From assembly GCA_019637075.1 (NCBI GenBank), contig JAHBWI010000002.1, positions 372,001-436,000 of the forward strand: DNA of 64,000 nt, in the 5' to 3' direction. Below are positions 55,958-64,000 of this stretch, piece by piece (position 1 is the stretch's first letter; the number at the start of each line of letters is the position of its first letter). A program made the translations under genes and the position numbers. The stretch is from Nitrospiraceae bacterium (lineage in GTDB: Bacteria > Nitrospirota > Nitrospiria > Nitrospirales > Nitrospiraceae). The notes under the pieces are model-generated. The model was given only the letters and a program-made list of their open reading frames with translations, was not told the DNA's origin and made no database searches.

Positions 55958-56899
55958 CTAAGCCTTCAGCAAGCGATCCACTACGGCGCACAGGTCCCGC
56001 ACCGCACCCGCCGAAGTCTCCAGCGCCTTCCGCTCTTCGGCCGTCAGGTCATATTCCATGATCGCCTCGCCGCCCTTCCGCCCGAGACGGACCGGTACGC
56101 CGACGATAACATCTTTCAATCCATATTCTCCCTCACACAGCATTGCGCAGGGGAGGACGCGCTTTTGGTCCTTCATGATCGCCTCAACCATATCCACGGC
56201 CGAAGCGGAGGGCGCATAAAACGCGCTGCCGGTCTTGAGCAGTCCGACGATTTCGGCGCCCCCGTCCTGGGTACGCTTGATCAAGGCCTGCAGTCGCTCC
56301 GCAGACAGTCGCTCCGTGATCGGCTTGCCCGCAACGGTTGTCTGGCGGACCAAGGGCACCATCGTATCGCCATGGCCCCCCAACACCATCGCTTCGACGT
56401 CGGTTCCCGGCACGTTCAATTCCTCAGCAACGAAGGACCGCAACCGAGCCGAATCCAACACTCCGGCCATGCCGAGCACACGGGACTTGGGCAGCCCGCT
56501 GATTTGTCTCGCCACATGCACCATCGCATCCAGCGGGTTGGTGACCAGGATGAGGATGACATCGGGAGAGCGCGACACCAACTCGCGGACCACTGACTGC
56601 ACGATCTTGGCGTTGGTGGCCAGCAGCTCGTCACGACTCATGCCGGGCTTGCGAGGGATACCAGAGGTGATCACCGCCACCGACGAGCCGGCTGTTTCAT
56701 CATAGCCGTTGGTGCCGACGACGCGGGTGCTGTAGCCACAAACCGGACCGGCTTGGGTGATGTCCAACGCCTTCCCCTGCGGCACCCCCGGGACGATGTC
56801 GACCAGGACGACCTCATACGCGTTCTTCTCCGCCAGCCGCTGAGCAGCCGTTCCGCCTACATTGCCCGCACCTACTACCGTAATCTTCGGTCGTCCCAT
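55958..56899 (-). CDS. mdh: Malate dehydrogenase (lactate-dehydrogenase-like type)
   Basis: About 313 residues from ATG 56899 ([16 protein letters not shown]), with GAGGTGG just upstream; the open frame reaches 56929. NAD-binding [11 protein letters not shown] and acidic VDI loop, substrate arginines in [14 protein letters not shown], catalytic Asp/His in [21 protein letters not shown] and [10 protein letters not shown]. It interconverts malate and oxaloacetate; in a reductive TCA organism the direction would be to malate. The VIDI-type loop favours NAD over NADP. Confidence 0.94.
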   Translation of the reverse strand: MGRPKITVVGAGNVGGTAAQRLAEKNAYEVVLVDIVPGVPQGKALDITQAGPVCGYSTRVVGTNGYDETAGSSVAVITSGIPRKPGMSRDELLATNAKIVQSVVRELVSRSPDVILILVTNPLDAMVHVARQISGLPKSRVLGMAGVLDSARLRSFVAEELNVPGTDVEAMVLGGHGDTMVPLVRQTTVAGKPITERLSAERLQALIKRTQDGGAEIVGLLKTGSAFYAPSASAVDMVEAIMKDQKRVLPCAMLCEGEYGLKDVIVGVPVRLGRKGGEAIMEYDLTAEERKALETSAGAVRDLCAVVDRLLKA

Positions 56900-56968
56900 C
56901 ATCCCACCTCGTGAAACGTGAAGCGCCAAACGTGAAGCGTGTCGACGAGACGCCTCACTGGCACGCCC

Positions 56969-57379
56969 TTACGTGTGATCGTGTCCCGTCCAGCCGCCGA
57001 CCTTAAAATTGATCGTGCAGACGAAGTTCTCTCCATCGTAGAAATTCACTTTGATCTTCTTCTTCCCGTACGTCCTTGCCAGAAACTCCTCCGGCGTATC
57101 CACCAGCTCCTGGAACCCCCCGGGCGGGTAATCACCCAACTCGTGGAACACCACGATCATCCCGCTTTTGACTTCCTGGAGAATCTTGGCCGTGCAGCGC
57201 GGATAGATCTCCCAGAACTTGGCGTCAATCTCCTCACGCGTCGGTTCCGGCCGCTCCTCACCCGGCTTGGTATCGCGATTGGCGAACTTCGCCTGGCGCC
57301 GGACGTAGGGGTACTGATGCCCGGTAAACAATTTGTACAGCCACGGCGGTACGGTCGGTTTGTCCACTTGCTTCTCCAT
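56969..57379 (-). CDS. Conserved hypothetical protein next to the VWA gene
   Basis: 136 residues from ATG 57379 (MEKQVDKPTVPPWLYKLF); GAGAG upstream. Cytoplasmic, no membrane helix and few cysteines (two). Regions that look conserved: LFTGHQYPYVRRQAKFANRDTKPGEERPEPTREEIDAKFWEIYPR and VVFHELGDYPPGGFQEL. It follows the NorD/CbbO-like gene by 49 bases in the same direction and precedes mdh. It could be an accessory of the AAA+/VWA system; no family known to me. Confidence 0.6.
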   Translation of the reverse strand: MEKQVDKPTVPPWLYKLFTGHQYPYVRRQAKFANRDTKPGEERPEPTREEIDAKFWEIYPRCTAKILQEVKSGMIVVFHELGDYPPGGFQELVDTPEEFLARTYGKKKIKVNFYDGENFVCTINFKVGGWTGHDHT

Positions 57380-57427
57380 ATCGATCTCTCGCACCCACGA
57401 TCTCGAGCAGTGCGCCATTCGGAATCC

Positions 57428-60400
57428 CTACGCGGTGAGCCGATGGTAAATCCTCGGCAGCTTCTCCGGCAAGCCCTCCAGCCTGTCGATCACCACGAAG
57501 CGTACATCTCCGTACATCCGCCGGACATAGGGGTCTGCCTCGCGATCCACCGTAATGCACACCGGCTCGATGCCCTGGGCGCGCGCTTCCCGGAGGGCCA
57601 TCCTGGTATCTTCGAGCGAATACTCGTCCTTGTATCCGTCGTCCAACGGCCGACCGTCACTGAGGACGATCAGCAGCCTCGTCCTGGCCTGGCGCGCCAG
57701 CAGCTTGTGAGCGGCGTGGCGAATGGCGGCCCCGTCCCGGTTTTGGTGGAGCGGTGCGATGCCCCCCAACTTCGCACCGGCGCGCCCGGTCACGGCCTCA
57801 TCGAAGTCTTTGATGACGATGAAGTCCACCTGGCGGCGCCCTTGCCCGGAGTAGCCGTAGACGGCAAACTGGTCGCCGATCGCCGTCAGCGCCTCGCAGA
57901 GTACCACAAGGCCCTGCTTTTCCACATCGATCACCCGCCACCCCTGCTCGATCTGGCGGCTCGTCGACCCGCTGAGATCGACCAGAAACGCCACCGCCAC
58001 GTCCCGTTCGCGTTTCTCGCGGCGAACATAGACACGATCGGAAGGTTCCATCCCCGCCGCAAGATCGGCCACCCGTCCCACAGCCGCGTCCATGTCCAGT
58101 TCTTCGCCATCGGCTTGTCCCGGCACACGCCGAAGCCCTGGCGGACGAAGACTTTCAAAGTAGCGTCGCAGAATTCCAACGACCCCGCGTTGATCGGCCA
58201 AGGTCTGTTCGACGAAATCGGATGAGCCTTCCTCCGCCTCCCGTTCAATAACGTGGCACCAGTTCAGGCGATAATCTTGGATCGCCGCATCCCATTCCCG
58301 ATACCGAACCACATGGGACCCGGCCGGCGCCTGGTCATCTGAGCGGGGCCGTTCCCCTTCCAGGGCCAGCACCTCTTCCACCAACGAAGGCTGTCGGCGC
58401 CCCGGCGCCAACTGCTCGTTCGAAACCTGCTGCGACCGCGCAGTCCCTGCGCCGGACGGCCCGCCGCCCGACGCCCCGGCCAACCCACCCCCACTCTCCG
58501 CATCCCCCTGGGATCCGGACGTGGCAGGCTGTGGAGCCGAGTCGCTGCGGTCGCGCACGAGATCAGGATCCATTGCGCCGCGGTAGTCCCAATTCTCCAT
58601 CGGCCTGTAGGTGTCCGACAGGTCCTCGGCTGCTCGCGGCGCGGGCAGAGACTCATTCCGATCGTCGGACTCGGCTTCGCCCTGAATCATCTCGACCCGC
58701 CGTGCCAAGAGGCGATCCATTTCCTCATATAGACGATTCGCCAATCGCACTGCCGACTCGGCCGTCGCCGACGGACTGTAGATCTCCTGAAACAATGACC
58801 ACAATTGCTCGACCTCGGCCTTGACCGGCTCCGGCACCGCGACTGCCTCAGGTCCGCTCGTCGAGAGGAGCAGCAGCTGATCGACCACCATTTCCCGCAC
58901 CGTGACTCCGTGAGAAAACGACCGTGTGGCCACGGCATCCTTCGCCACGGCGGCAAGGTCGCGCGCAAGACCCGGATATTCCTGCCGCAAGAGGAACTCG
59001 ACCCGCGCGTCCTCCACGACCGTCCAGAGATCCTTGATCAATCCCGGCTGAGGATAACGGGAGAACAATTCGCCAAGGCGCAGGCAGGACCCGGTTGTCG
59101 GCTTGGCATATCGCCCAGCAAGTGTCTGGGCCAATTCTTCCAACACCGCCGTGGAGAGATCGAAGCTGCCGAATTCGAGATGACCTGCCTCATGGGCTGC
59201 CATCACCATGTAGAGGCGGACATTCTCGTCGTATGTTTCATACCGGCGGACCAGAGACGGCAGTCCGATCCCATGGCCATCGTCCGTAATCGTGGCCCTG
59301 GTAAGCTGCGTCGCGGGCTCCAGTGATTCCGGGACTTCCTGGATGCGAACATCTCTGCCGCAGAGGGCCTCGACAAACAGCTTCACCCGTCGGGCCACCT
59401 GGCGCAGCGGTACCCCGCTCAAGGCCTGCGAAACCGCACCCAACGCCTTTTCCGTCTCAACGGCAAAGTAGGCGCGCCCCGCTTCGTTGCTGTATTCAAG
59501 CACTTCCATCCCAGCGGAAAACCAGGCCTGGAATTTGTCTCGCGCCCCTGGTGCGTCTCCGATCAAGGCCACCAATTCCGGGCTGCGGCGCATATACGCC
59601 AAAGTGGCGTCGGCATCCCGTTCTGCAACCAAGACGCCATACCGCAGGACATCCTGGCGCCACTCAGTCGTAGGAAGACGTCGGATGATCGCCGGAGCCT
59701 CGGCCAGAATGGCAATTCCGGCTTCGGGCGACTGTTGCGCCGCCTGCGCGCTCAAACGAATGACTGCTGGTCGCACCGAGGGCTCAGGGATATCAGCTAG
59801 GATGGCGGGACTCGTCCGGAAATATTCCAGCACCCCAAGATAGTCCGGCTTGCCCAAACTGTTCTGGGTGATCAACTTCAAACCCAGGGCTGCCCAGGAG
59901 CGCACCTCCTCGACTGGGAGCACGGGAGCGATCGCCGCAAGCTGCCGGACATACTCGACCGCAAGCGTAAAATCCGTTTCGGCCAGCTCGGAGGCAACTG
60001 CCATCCAGGTCGGCCAGGCCTCGGGCGGGAGCACCGTAACCAACTCGGGGGAGACACGAAAAAATTCCCAGGCCACATTGGCATCGTGGTCGGCCAATTC
60101 CAGCGCAGCTGCCAGCACCGTCGGCCGCGCCGCTTGATCCATCACCCCCAGCAGCACAGGACTTTCTTTGAAATAGCGCAGGGCCACCGCTCCCGATGAT
60201 CCGGCAAGCGCGACCCCGAAATCGATCCATGCCAGGGCCTCGCGCAACACACCGCGGCGCTGCAATTCCGGGAGCGCGGCAACCGCGCCCCTGGCAGCCT
60301 TCGGGGCATCCTCGGCCAACTCGTCCAACAGCAGGGACAGCCCTTCGAGCGTATCGGGACGTGGGGCCACCCGTGCGATTTCCTGCACGAGGCCGTCCGC

Positions 60401-60463
60401 CGCCGACCCGAGGTCATCGGCCAGTTGCGCGCGAAGTCGTTGCTGTACGGCTAGGGAGGCCAT
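57428..60463 (-). CDS. Large VWA-domain protein (NorD/CbbO-like AAA+ partner)
   Basis: 1011 residues. The N-terminal about 370 residues are helical repeats (alternating LELADHDANVAWEFFRVSPELV-type units). A middle region has HEAGHLEFGSF near 405, a zinc-hydrolase-like HExxH variant also seen in this family, and an acidic low-complexity stretch (about 640-740). The C-terminal 220 residues form a von Willebrand A domain with MIDAS motif FLVDLSGSTS, the later Thr/Asp near GRAGAKLGGIAP and LLIVLSDGRPLDDGY. NorD and CbbO work with NorQ/CbbQ AAA+ ATPases to mature or reactivate enzymes (NO reductase, Rubisco). The partner-type ATPase gene is at the right edge, same strand. Client is unknown. Confidence 0.85.
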   Translation of the reverse strand: MASLAVQQRLRAQLADDLGSAADGLVQEIARVAPRPDTLEGLSLLLDELAEDAPKAARGAVAALPELQRRGVLREALAWIDFGVALAGSSGAVALRYFKESPVLLGVMDQAARPTVLAAALELADHDANVAWEFFRVSPELVTVLPPEAWPTWMAVASELAETDFTLAVEYVRQLAAIAPVLPVEEVRSWAALGLKLITQNSLGKPDYLGVLEYFRTSPAILADIPEPSVRPAVIRLSAQAAQQSPEAGIAILAEAPAIIRRLPTTEWRQDVLRYGVLVAERDADATLAYMRRSPELVALIGDAPGARDKFQAWFSAGMEVLEYSNEAGRAYFAVETEKALGAVSQALSGVPLRQVARRVKLFVEALCGRDVRIQEVPESLEPATQLTRATITDDGHGIGLPSLVRRYETYDENVRLYMVMAAHEAGHLEFGSFDLSTAVLEELAQTLAGRYAKPTTGSCLRLGELFSRYPQPGLIKDLWTVVEDARVEFLLRQEYPGLARDLAAVAKDAVATRSFSHGVTVREMVVDQLLLLSTSGPEAVAVPEPVKAEVEQLWSLFQEIYSPSATAESAVRLANRLYEEMDRLLARRVEMIQGEAESDDRNESLPAPRAAEDLSDTYRPMENWDYRGAMDPDLVRDRSDSAPQPATSGSQGDAESGGGLAGASGGGPSGAGTARSQQVSNEQLAPGRRQPSLVEEVLALEGERPRSDDQAPAGSHVVRYREWDAAIQDYRLNWCHVIEREAEEGSSDFVEQTLADQRGVVGILRRYFESLRPPGLRRVPGQADGEELDMDAAVGRVADLAAGMEPSDRVYVRREKRERDVAVAFLVDLSGSTSRQIEQGWRVIDVEKQGLVVLCEALTAIGDQFAVYGYSGQGRRQVDFIVIKDFDEAVTGRAGAKLGGIAPLHQNRDGAAIRHAAHKLLARQARTRLLIVLSDGRPLDDGYKDEYSLEDTRMALREARAQGIEPVCITVDREADPYVRRMYGDVRFVVIDRLEGLPEKLPRIYHRLTA

Positions 60464-60605
60464 GCGTCGATTGAGCCGGATTTAGTGGAAGTTGTGGATT
60501 GTAAAGGACGCAATTTCGCTTGTAAACTGTGCGCCCAGGTGCCGGCCGGTTTCCCCGTCCGCACCGGCCGCCGAGTCACAGCGCCGAATTCCCAAGGAGC
60601 CGCCG

Positions 60606-61055
60606 ATGGCCGAACCCAGCAAAGAATCGCTCGAGAAGATGTGGAAATACGTGAAGGGCTTCGCCGAAAAGAGCGGCACCGCCATGCATCCCAACCCTGC
60701 GGTAAGCGAGGCCGTCGTCAAGGGCCTGGCCGCTCATATCGATGAGCTAGGCAAGCCGCTCTGTCCCTGTAATTTCTATCCCGACAAACAGGCCGAAGCG
60801 AAGCTGCGCCGCTGGATGTGCGCGTGCGATGAAATGCAAATTTACAAGTACTGCCACTGTCTGTTGTTTGTTCGTGAGGACGGCATGCCGATCACCGAGT
60901 ACCTTCCGGAAGATCATGAAGGGCGCCAGTGCTACGGACTGATCACCGACCCGACACCGGACAAGGGACGGGCACTCCGCCACAAGGCCCCCTTGCCGAT
61001 GGCTCCGCAGGCCTCGTCACCCGGCGACGGAACAGACCAATCCGAGAAATCGTGA
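60606..61055 (+). CDS. Ferredoxin:thioredoxin reductase catalytic-chain protein
   Basis: 149 residues from ATG 60606, chosen for AAGGAG six bases upstream. Cysteines lie at 53/55 (CPC), 72/74 (CAC) and 83/85 (CHC), spaced C-P-C-x16-C-x-C-x8-C-H-C exactly as in FTR catalytic chains, which hold a 4Fe-4S cluster next to a redox disulfide. A short disordered C-tail follows. FTR passes electrons from ferredoxin to thioredoxins; the variable chain is not encoded next to it. It stands divergent from the VWA gene. Confidence 0.88.
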   Translation: MAEPSKESLEKMWKYVKGFAEKSGTAMHPNPAVSEAVVKGLAAHIDELGKPLCPCNFYPDKQAEAKLRRWMCACDEMQIYKYCHCLLFVREDGMPITEYLPEDHEGRQCYGLITDPTPDKGRALRHKAPLPMAPQASSPGDGTDQSEKS

Positions 61056-61062
61056 CGGGAGC

Positions 61063-62307
61063 GTGACGACGCCGCTGACAGTTCGGCGCGGCTCTGCGTG
61101 GCTCCGCTCCTCACTCCTTCTACTGTTGCTCGGTCTACCGGGCTGCCTGCAGACCATGACGCCCGTGCGGCCGGACCTCCTACCGGTCACCTCACACGAA
61201 GCCCAGCAGCTCTCGAGTCACGTCCACTCCCTCGCCAGTCCGACTCTGGAAGGACGGCAACCCGGCACGACCGGCAATCTTCTGGCGGCAGCCTATATCG
61301 AGCAACAGTTTCAAGCCGTCGGCGTAAAAGTTTTTCCCTCTCTCGGCAGTTACCGCCAACCCATCGGGCCCGAAATCGGCGACAATGTCGTGGGCATGCT
61401 TCCGGCATCCGACGCTTCACCCAACGGCCGATGGATCGTGCTCGGCGCCCATTTCGATCACCTCGGCAAGGGGTTCCTCGGCGCAGACGACAATGCCTCA
61501 GCCCTAGCGATCCTCATCGAAACCGCTCGGCGCATCGCGGCCCTCACTCACATCTCGGTCGCCGTGCTGGCCTTCAACAGCGAGGAACCGCCTTATTTCA
61601 ACACCCCGCGGATGGGGTCCGAGTGGTTTGTTCAACACCTACCGCCGGAAATCGGCGACACCACCCGCATTCAGGCCGCCATCATCATGGACCTGATGGG
61701 GGGAGTCCAATGGGAGCCGCTGAAGGACACCGTCTTCGCCATCGGGGCGGAAAAAAGCCCGACCCTCTACCGGCGACTGAAGGAATCCTTACCTCGGAAC
61801 TTGGCGCTCAGAGTGTTTCCGGTTGGGATTCACCTTGTGGAGGAGATTCCCGGACGAGGCCACGAAAGCTTCAGCGACTACCACGTCTTCCGCAACCGCC
61901 AGGTGCCGTTCTTGTTTCTGTCGACCGCCCGCACCCCTCGCTATCACACGACGGAAGACCGCGCGGACACGCTCCATTACGAACGGATGGCGGCGACGGT
62001 CGACTGGCTGATCCGGCTCCTGGCCGCAATGGACCTGGACGATGCCCCTTACCGGTTCGATCCGAATGGTCTCGAATTTGCGGATGAGATCGCGACTTTC
62101 CGGTCGATCCTTACGGACGCGACGAACCCACGCAGCCTGATTCCCGGGACCTCACGCTGGTCACTCTGGAAGTTGAACGAAGAGCGGGAATGGCTTCATT
62201 CACCCGACGCCCTAACGCCATCGAGCGAGAATCAGGAACGGCTGGAACGGATTTCGGTCAGGTTTCAGTGCCTATTCGCCGACTATTCAGGCTGCTTTAC
62301 CTTCTAG
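61063..62307 (+). CDS. M28-family metallopeptidase lipoprotein
   Basis: 414 residues from GTG 61063. N-terminal signal with lipobox LLLGLPGC, so probably lipid-anchored in the periplasm. Peptidase M28 metal ligands are visible: His/Asp in LGAHFDHLG and ADDNAS, catalytic Glu pair in FNSEEPPYF, Asp in AAIIMDLMGG, His near RYHTTED. Family members are aminopeptidases or glutaminyl-cyclase-like. Seven bases after the FTR gene, perhaps co-transcribed without functional link. Confidence 0.85.
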   Translation: MTTPLTVRRGSAWLRSSLLLLLLGLPGCLQTMTPVRPDLLPVTSHEAQQLSSHVHSLASPTLEGRQPGTTGNLLAAAYIEQQFQAVGVKVFPSLGSYRQPIGPEIGDNVVGMLPASDASPNGRWIVLGAHFDHLGKGFLGADDNASALAILIETARRIAALTHISVAVLAFNSEEPPYFNTPRMGSEWFVQHLPPEIGDTTRIQAAIIMDLMGGVQWEPLKDTVFAIGAEKSPTLYRRLKESLPRNLALRVFPVGIHLVEEIPGRGHESFSDYHVFRNRQVPFLFLSTARTPRYHTTEDRADTLHYERMAATVDWLIRLLAAMDLDDAPYRFDPNGLEFADEIATFRSILTDATNPRSLIPGTSRWSLWKLNEEREWLHSPDALTPSSENQERLERISVRFQCLFADYSGCFTF

Positions 62308-62339
62308 CTGCGACATACAGGTAGGAATCGAATCATGAA

Positions 62340-62780
62340 CTATTGCCAACCGACCGTCTCGTAGCCCCTCTCCTTGAGACACCGTTCAATGAACTGGGTA
62401 TAGTCCGGTTGCGGATCGACCGGCTTATACGCCCCGGCAAAGAAACCGAGAACCCCGCCCACGACCCCTCCTGCCGCAGCCCCAATTGCCACACCGCCGG
62501 GGCCACCGACTATTCCGCTCGACGCCCCCACGCCGGCTCCACCCAGGAGGCCAATGACGGCGCCGGCGGCGGCGTTGCTGCTTCGATTGGTGCCGTGACG
62601 CAGCCCGGCCTGCTCGGCCTTGTAGCGGCAGAGATCCACTTCCCGTTCAGCCTGATCCTTCCCCTGCAAGAGCAGTTGCTGATTGGACTTCAAGACCGGT
62701 TCAGGGCCGGCGCAGCCGATGAGGCTGCAGAACGTCATTACGAACACAAGCCCGGTTCTGCGATTGGCTGCATGCATCAT
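62340..62780 (-). CDS. Glycine-zipper lipoprotein
   Basis: About 146 residues from ATG 62780 (MMHAANRRTG). Signal peptide LVFVMTFCSLIGC gives a lipobox. The core is a glycine-rich zipper, GAVIGLLGGAGVGASSGIVGGPGGVAIGAAAGGVVGGVLGFF, as in Slp/Rick_17kDa-type envelope lipoproteins, and the end has PVDPQPDYTQFIERCLKERGYE. It likely packs in or under the outer membrane. Convergent with the peptidase gene. Confidence 0.75.
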   Translation of the reverse strand: MMHAANRRTGLVFVMTFCSLIGCAGPEPVLKSNQQLLLQGKDQAEREVDLCRYKAEQAGLRHGTNRSSNAAAGAVIGLLGGAGVGASSGIVGGPGGVAIGAAAGGVVGGVLGFFAGAYKPVDPQPDYTQFIERCLKERGYETVGWQ

Positions 62781-62916
62781 CACGTCAGGCCTCTTTCTCT
62801 CCCTGCGGTACGACCTCAAGCACGCTACTGCCTCCGATCGACCCACCGTCCGGCTCCCCCGCTCAGGCCCTTGGTTCCGCAACAACATGAACCGGCCGAG
62901 CACAGTTCGGTTGCTA

Positions 62917-63252
62917 TCACGACTCCAACAACAGATCTCGAAGTTGTTCAGCGGTCACGCCGCGGATCATGAGGCGCTTCTGGCGACTTCCGGCACCGGC
63001 CACCAACTCGACGGCCCCAAGTGGAACCCGACAACGCTGAGCGAGAAAGCGGCGCAGTTCGTCGTTGGCCGCCCCGTCGCTGGGCGGTGCCGCCACGCGA
63101 ATTTTCACGGCATCGCCATGTAGACCGACGCAACCGGTGGATGAGGCCCGGGGCTGCACGTGCACGGAGAGCAGCACGCCCTGAGCCGTGTCCCGCATGA
63201 CATTGACGGATGAAGACGTAGGCTTAGGAGTAGGCAAACTGGATGGCTTCAC
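62917..63252 (-). CDS. DUF167 (YggU-type) protein
   Basis: 111 residues, GTG start at 63252, or ATG at 63198 (MRDTAQG). Conserved features of the YggU family: VHVQPRASSTG, DAVKIRVAAPPSDGAANDELRRFLA, VPLGAVELVAGAGSRQKRLMI. Cytoplasmic; function unknown. It lies about 104 bases after the CbbQ-type gene in the same direction. Confidence 0.88.
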   Translation of the reverse strand: MKPSSLPTPKPTSSSVNVMRDTAQGVLLSVHVQPRASSTGCVGLHGDAVKIRVAAPPSDGAANDELRRFLAQRCRVPLGAVELVAGAGSRQKRLMIRGVTAEQLRDLLLES

Positions 63253-63356
63253 ACGATTCCCGCCGGATGGCGATCCAGAATCGACCGTTCAACAGGCCCA
63301 ATCCCTGTCGGAGCCCTGCCCGGCCATGGTGCACGTTGCCCATTGAACACGTTTGA

Positions 63357-64000
63357 CTAGAATACGGCCTTTACGACCTCGAGGATGCTTCGCAACATGT
63401 CGGGATCATCGGTGATCGGTCTGGCAAGAGCCACGTCGCAGGCCTGATCCGGCGGCACCCCCTGCCTGATCAAGGTCCCGGCATAGATCAGCAGCCGCGT
63501 GCTGACGCCTTCCTCCAAGCCATGGTTCTTGAGGTTCCGGATCTTTCCCGCGACCTTGACCAGCCGCTGCGCGACATCCGCGCCAACGCCGGCCTCATGC
63601 GCCACGACGCGGGCCTCCACGTCCGGAGCCGGATAATCGAACTCGATCGCCATGAACCGCTGTTTGGTACTTTGCTTGAGGTCCTTCAAGATGCTTTGAT
63701 AGCCGGGATTGTACGAGATCACTAGCATGAAATCGTCCACCGCTTCGACAACCTGTCCCTTCTTCTCGATCGGCAAGAGTCGTCGATCATCGCTCAGGGG
63801 GTGGATGATCACGGTCGTGTCTTTTCTCGCTTCGACAATCTCGTCGAGGTATACGATCGCGCCCTGTTTGACCCCCAGCGTCAGAGGTCCGTCCATCCAG
63901 ACCGTCTCCTGCCCCTTCAAAAGATAGCGTCCGACCAGGTCGGAGGCCGTGAGATCTTCGTGGCAGGCCACCGTGATCAGCGGACGTCCCAAGCGGAACG
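63357..64000 (-). CDS. CbbQ/NorQ/GvpN-type AAA+ ATPase, 5' end outside window
   Basis: 214 residues are visible and the frame runs off the right edge. Seen: [25 protein letters not shown] (between Walker A, which is outside, and Walker B), [34 protein letters not shown] (Walker B), [13 protein letters not shown] (sensor 1), [14 protein letters not shown] (arginine-finger region) and the C-terminal helical part. The best match is CbbQ/NorQ of the MoxR group. It works as a hexamer with a VWA protein, most likely that at 57428. No Rubisco or NO-reductase gene is in the window. Confidence 0.88.
   Translation of the reverse strand, partial: FRLGRPLITVACHEDLTASDLVGRYLLKGQETVWMDGPLTLGVKQGAIVYLDEIVEARKDTTVIIHPLSDDRRLLPIEKKGQVVEAVDDFMLVISYNPGYQSILKDLKQSTKQRFMAIEFDYPAPDVEARVVAHEAGVGADVAQRLVKVAGKIRNLKNHGLEEGVSTRLLIYAGTLIRQGVPPDQACDVALARPITDDPDMLRSILEVVKAVF

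Noticed and set aside
55253-56596. 447-residue plus-strand frame over the PuuD-like and mdh genes
   Set aside because: Antisense to two recognisable proteins and rich in His/Arg/Gln as shadows are.
57428-64000. Naming the ATPase and VWA genes cbbQ/cbbO or norQ/norD
   Set aside because: No Rubisco or NO-reductase gene is visible, and the MoxR/VWA family has many clients, so a specific symbol would mislead.

Overview
The window reads as chromosomal DNA of a Nitrospira-like bacterium (phylum Nitrospirota, the nitrite-oxidising/comammox group). I base this on family-level recognition of the proteins: two adjacent MdtB/MdtC-type RND pumps behind an ECF sigma module, a PuuD-like membrane protein, the CbbQ/NorD-type pair, and a desaturase/Cfa/FAD-oxidase operon. 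High GC and dense gene packing with ATGA/GTGA overlaps also fit. No 16S gene or nitrite oxidoreductase gene is in the window, so the genus is an inference. Both edges cut genes: an Aas-type acyltransferase/acyl-ACP synthetase on the left and a CbbQ/NorQ-type AAA+ ATPase on the right.

Layout. 1-5.7 kb: lipid remodelling enzyme, an amidohydrolase, and an ECF sigma factor with a membrane partner. 5.8-9.4 kb: a decayed ZraS-like histidine kinase, a lipoprotein, two small membrane proteins, an interspersed inverted-repeat element and a secreted protein. 9.6-21.1 kb: a PAS/GAF sigma-54 activator, then an ECF sigma / membrane anti-sigma / periplasmic sensor / MdtABC-type efflux operon with an ECF-type promoter. 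21.1-26.1 kb: an orphan membrane protein, a STAS-ECF-zinc anti-sigma cluster ending in a broken lipoprotein gene, and a sulfite-oxidase-family molybdoenzyme. 26.2-30.9 kb (minus): a cobB / desaturase / cyclopropane-type methyltransferase / FAD oxidase operon that looks like a methyl-branched fatty-acid pathway.

31.5-42.2 kb: a complete chemotaxis operon (MCP, cheY, STAS, cheA, MCP, cheW, MCP, cheR, cheD, cheB) behind a near-consensus sigma-28 promoter; two of its MCP genes share an almost identical 3' half. 42.3-47 kb: a clostripain-family protease, a broken fibronectin-III gene, tRNA-Lys, purA with an intrinsic terminator in its leader, and tRNA-Ala. 47-55 kb: an ABC-F protein, a PilZ protein, rarA, an alpha/beta hydrolase, then a minus-strand run nuoF-ferredoxin-erpA-PTPS-folE. 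55.2-64 kb: PuuD-like protein, malate dehydrogenase, a NorD/CbbO-type VWA protein, a ferredoxin:thioredoxin-reductase-type protein, an M28 peptidase, a glycine-zipper lipoprotein, a DUF167 protein and the CbbQ-type ATPase.

Functional themes are envelope stress and export (three ECF modules, RND pump), motility control, membrane-lipid tailoring, and redox/central metabolism suited to an autotroph that needs ferredoxin. No CRISPR array, prophage, integrase or complete insertion sequence was seen. The most interesting candidates are the fatty-acid tailoring operon, the purA leader terminator, the sigma-28 and ECF promoters, the MCP sequence homogenisation, and the MoxR-VWA pair whose client is unknown.
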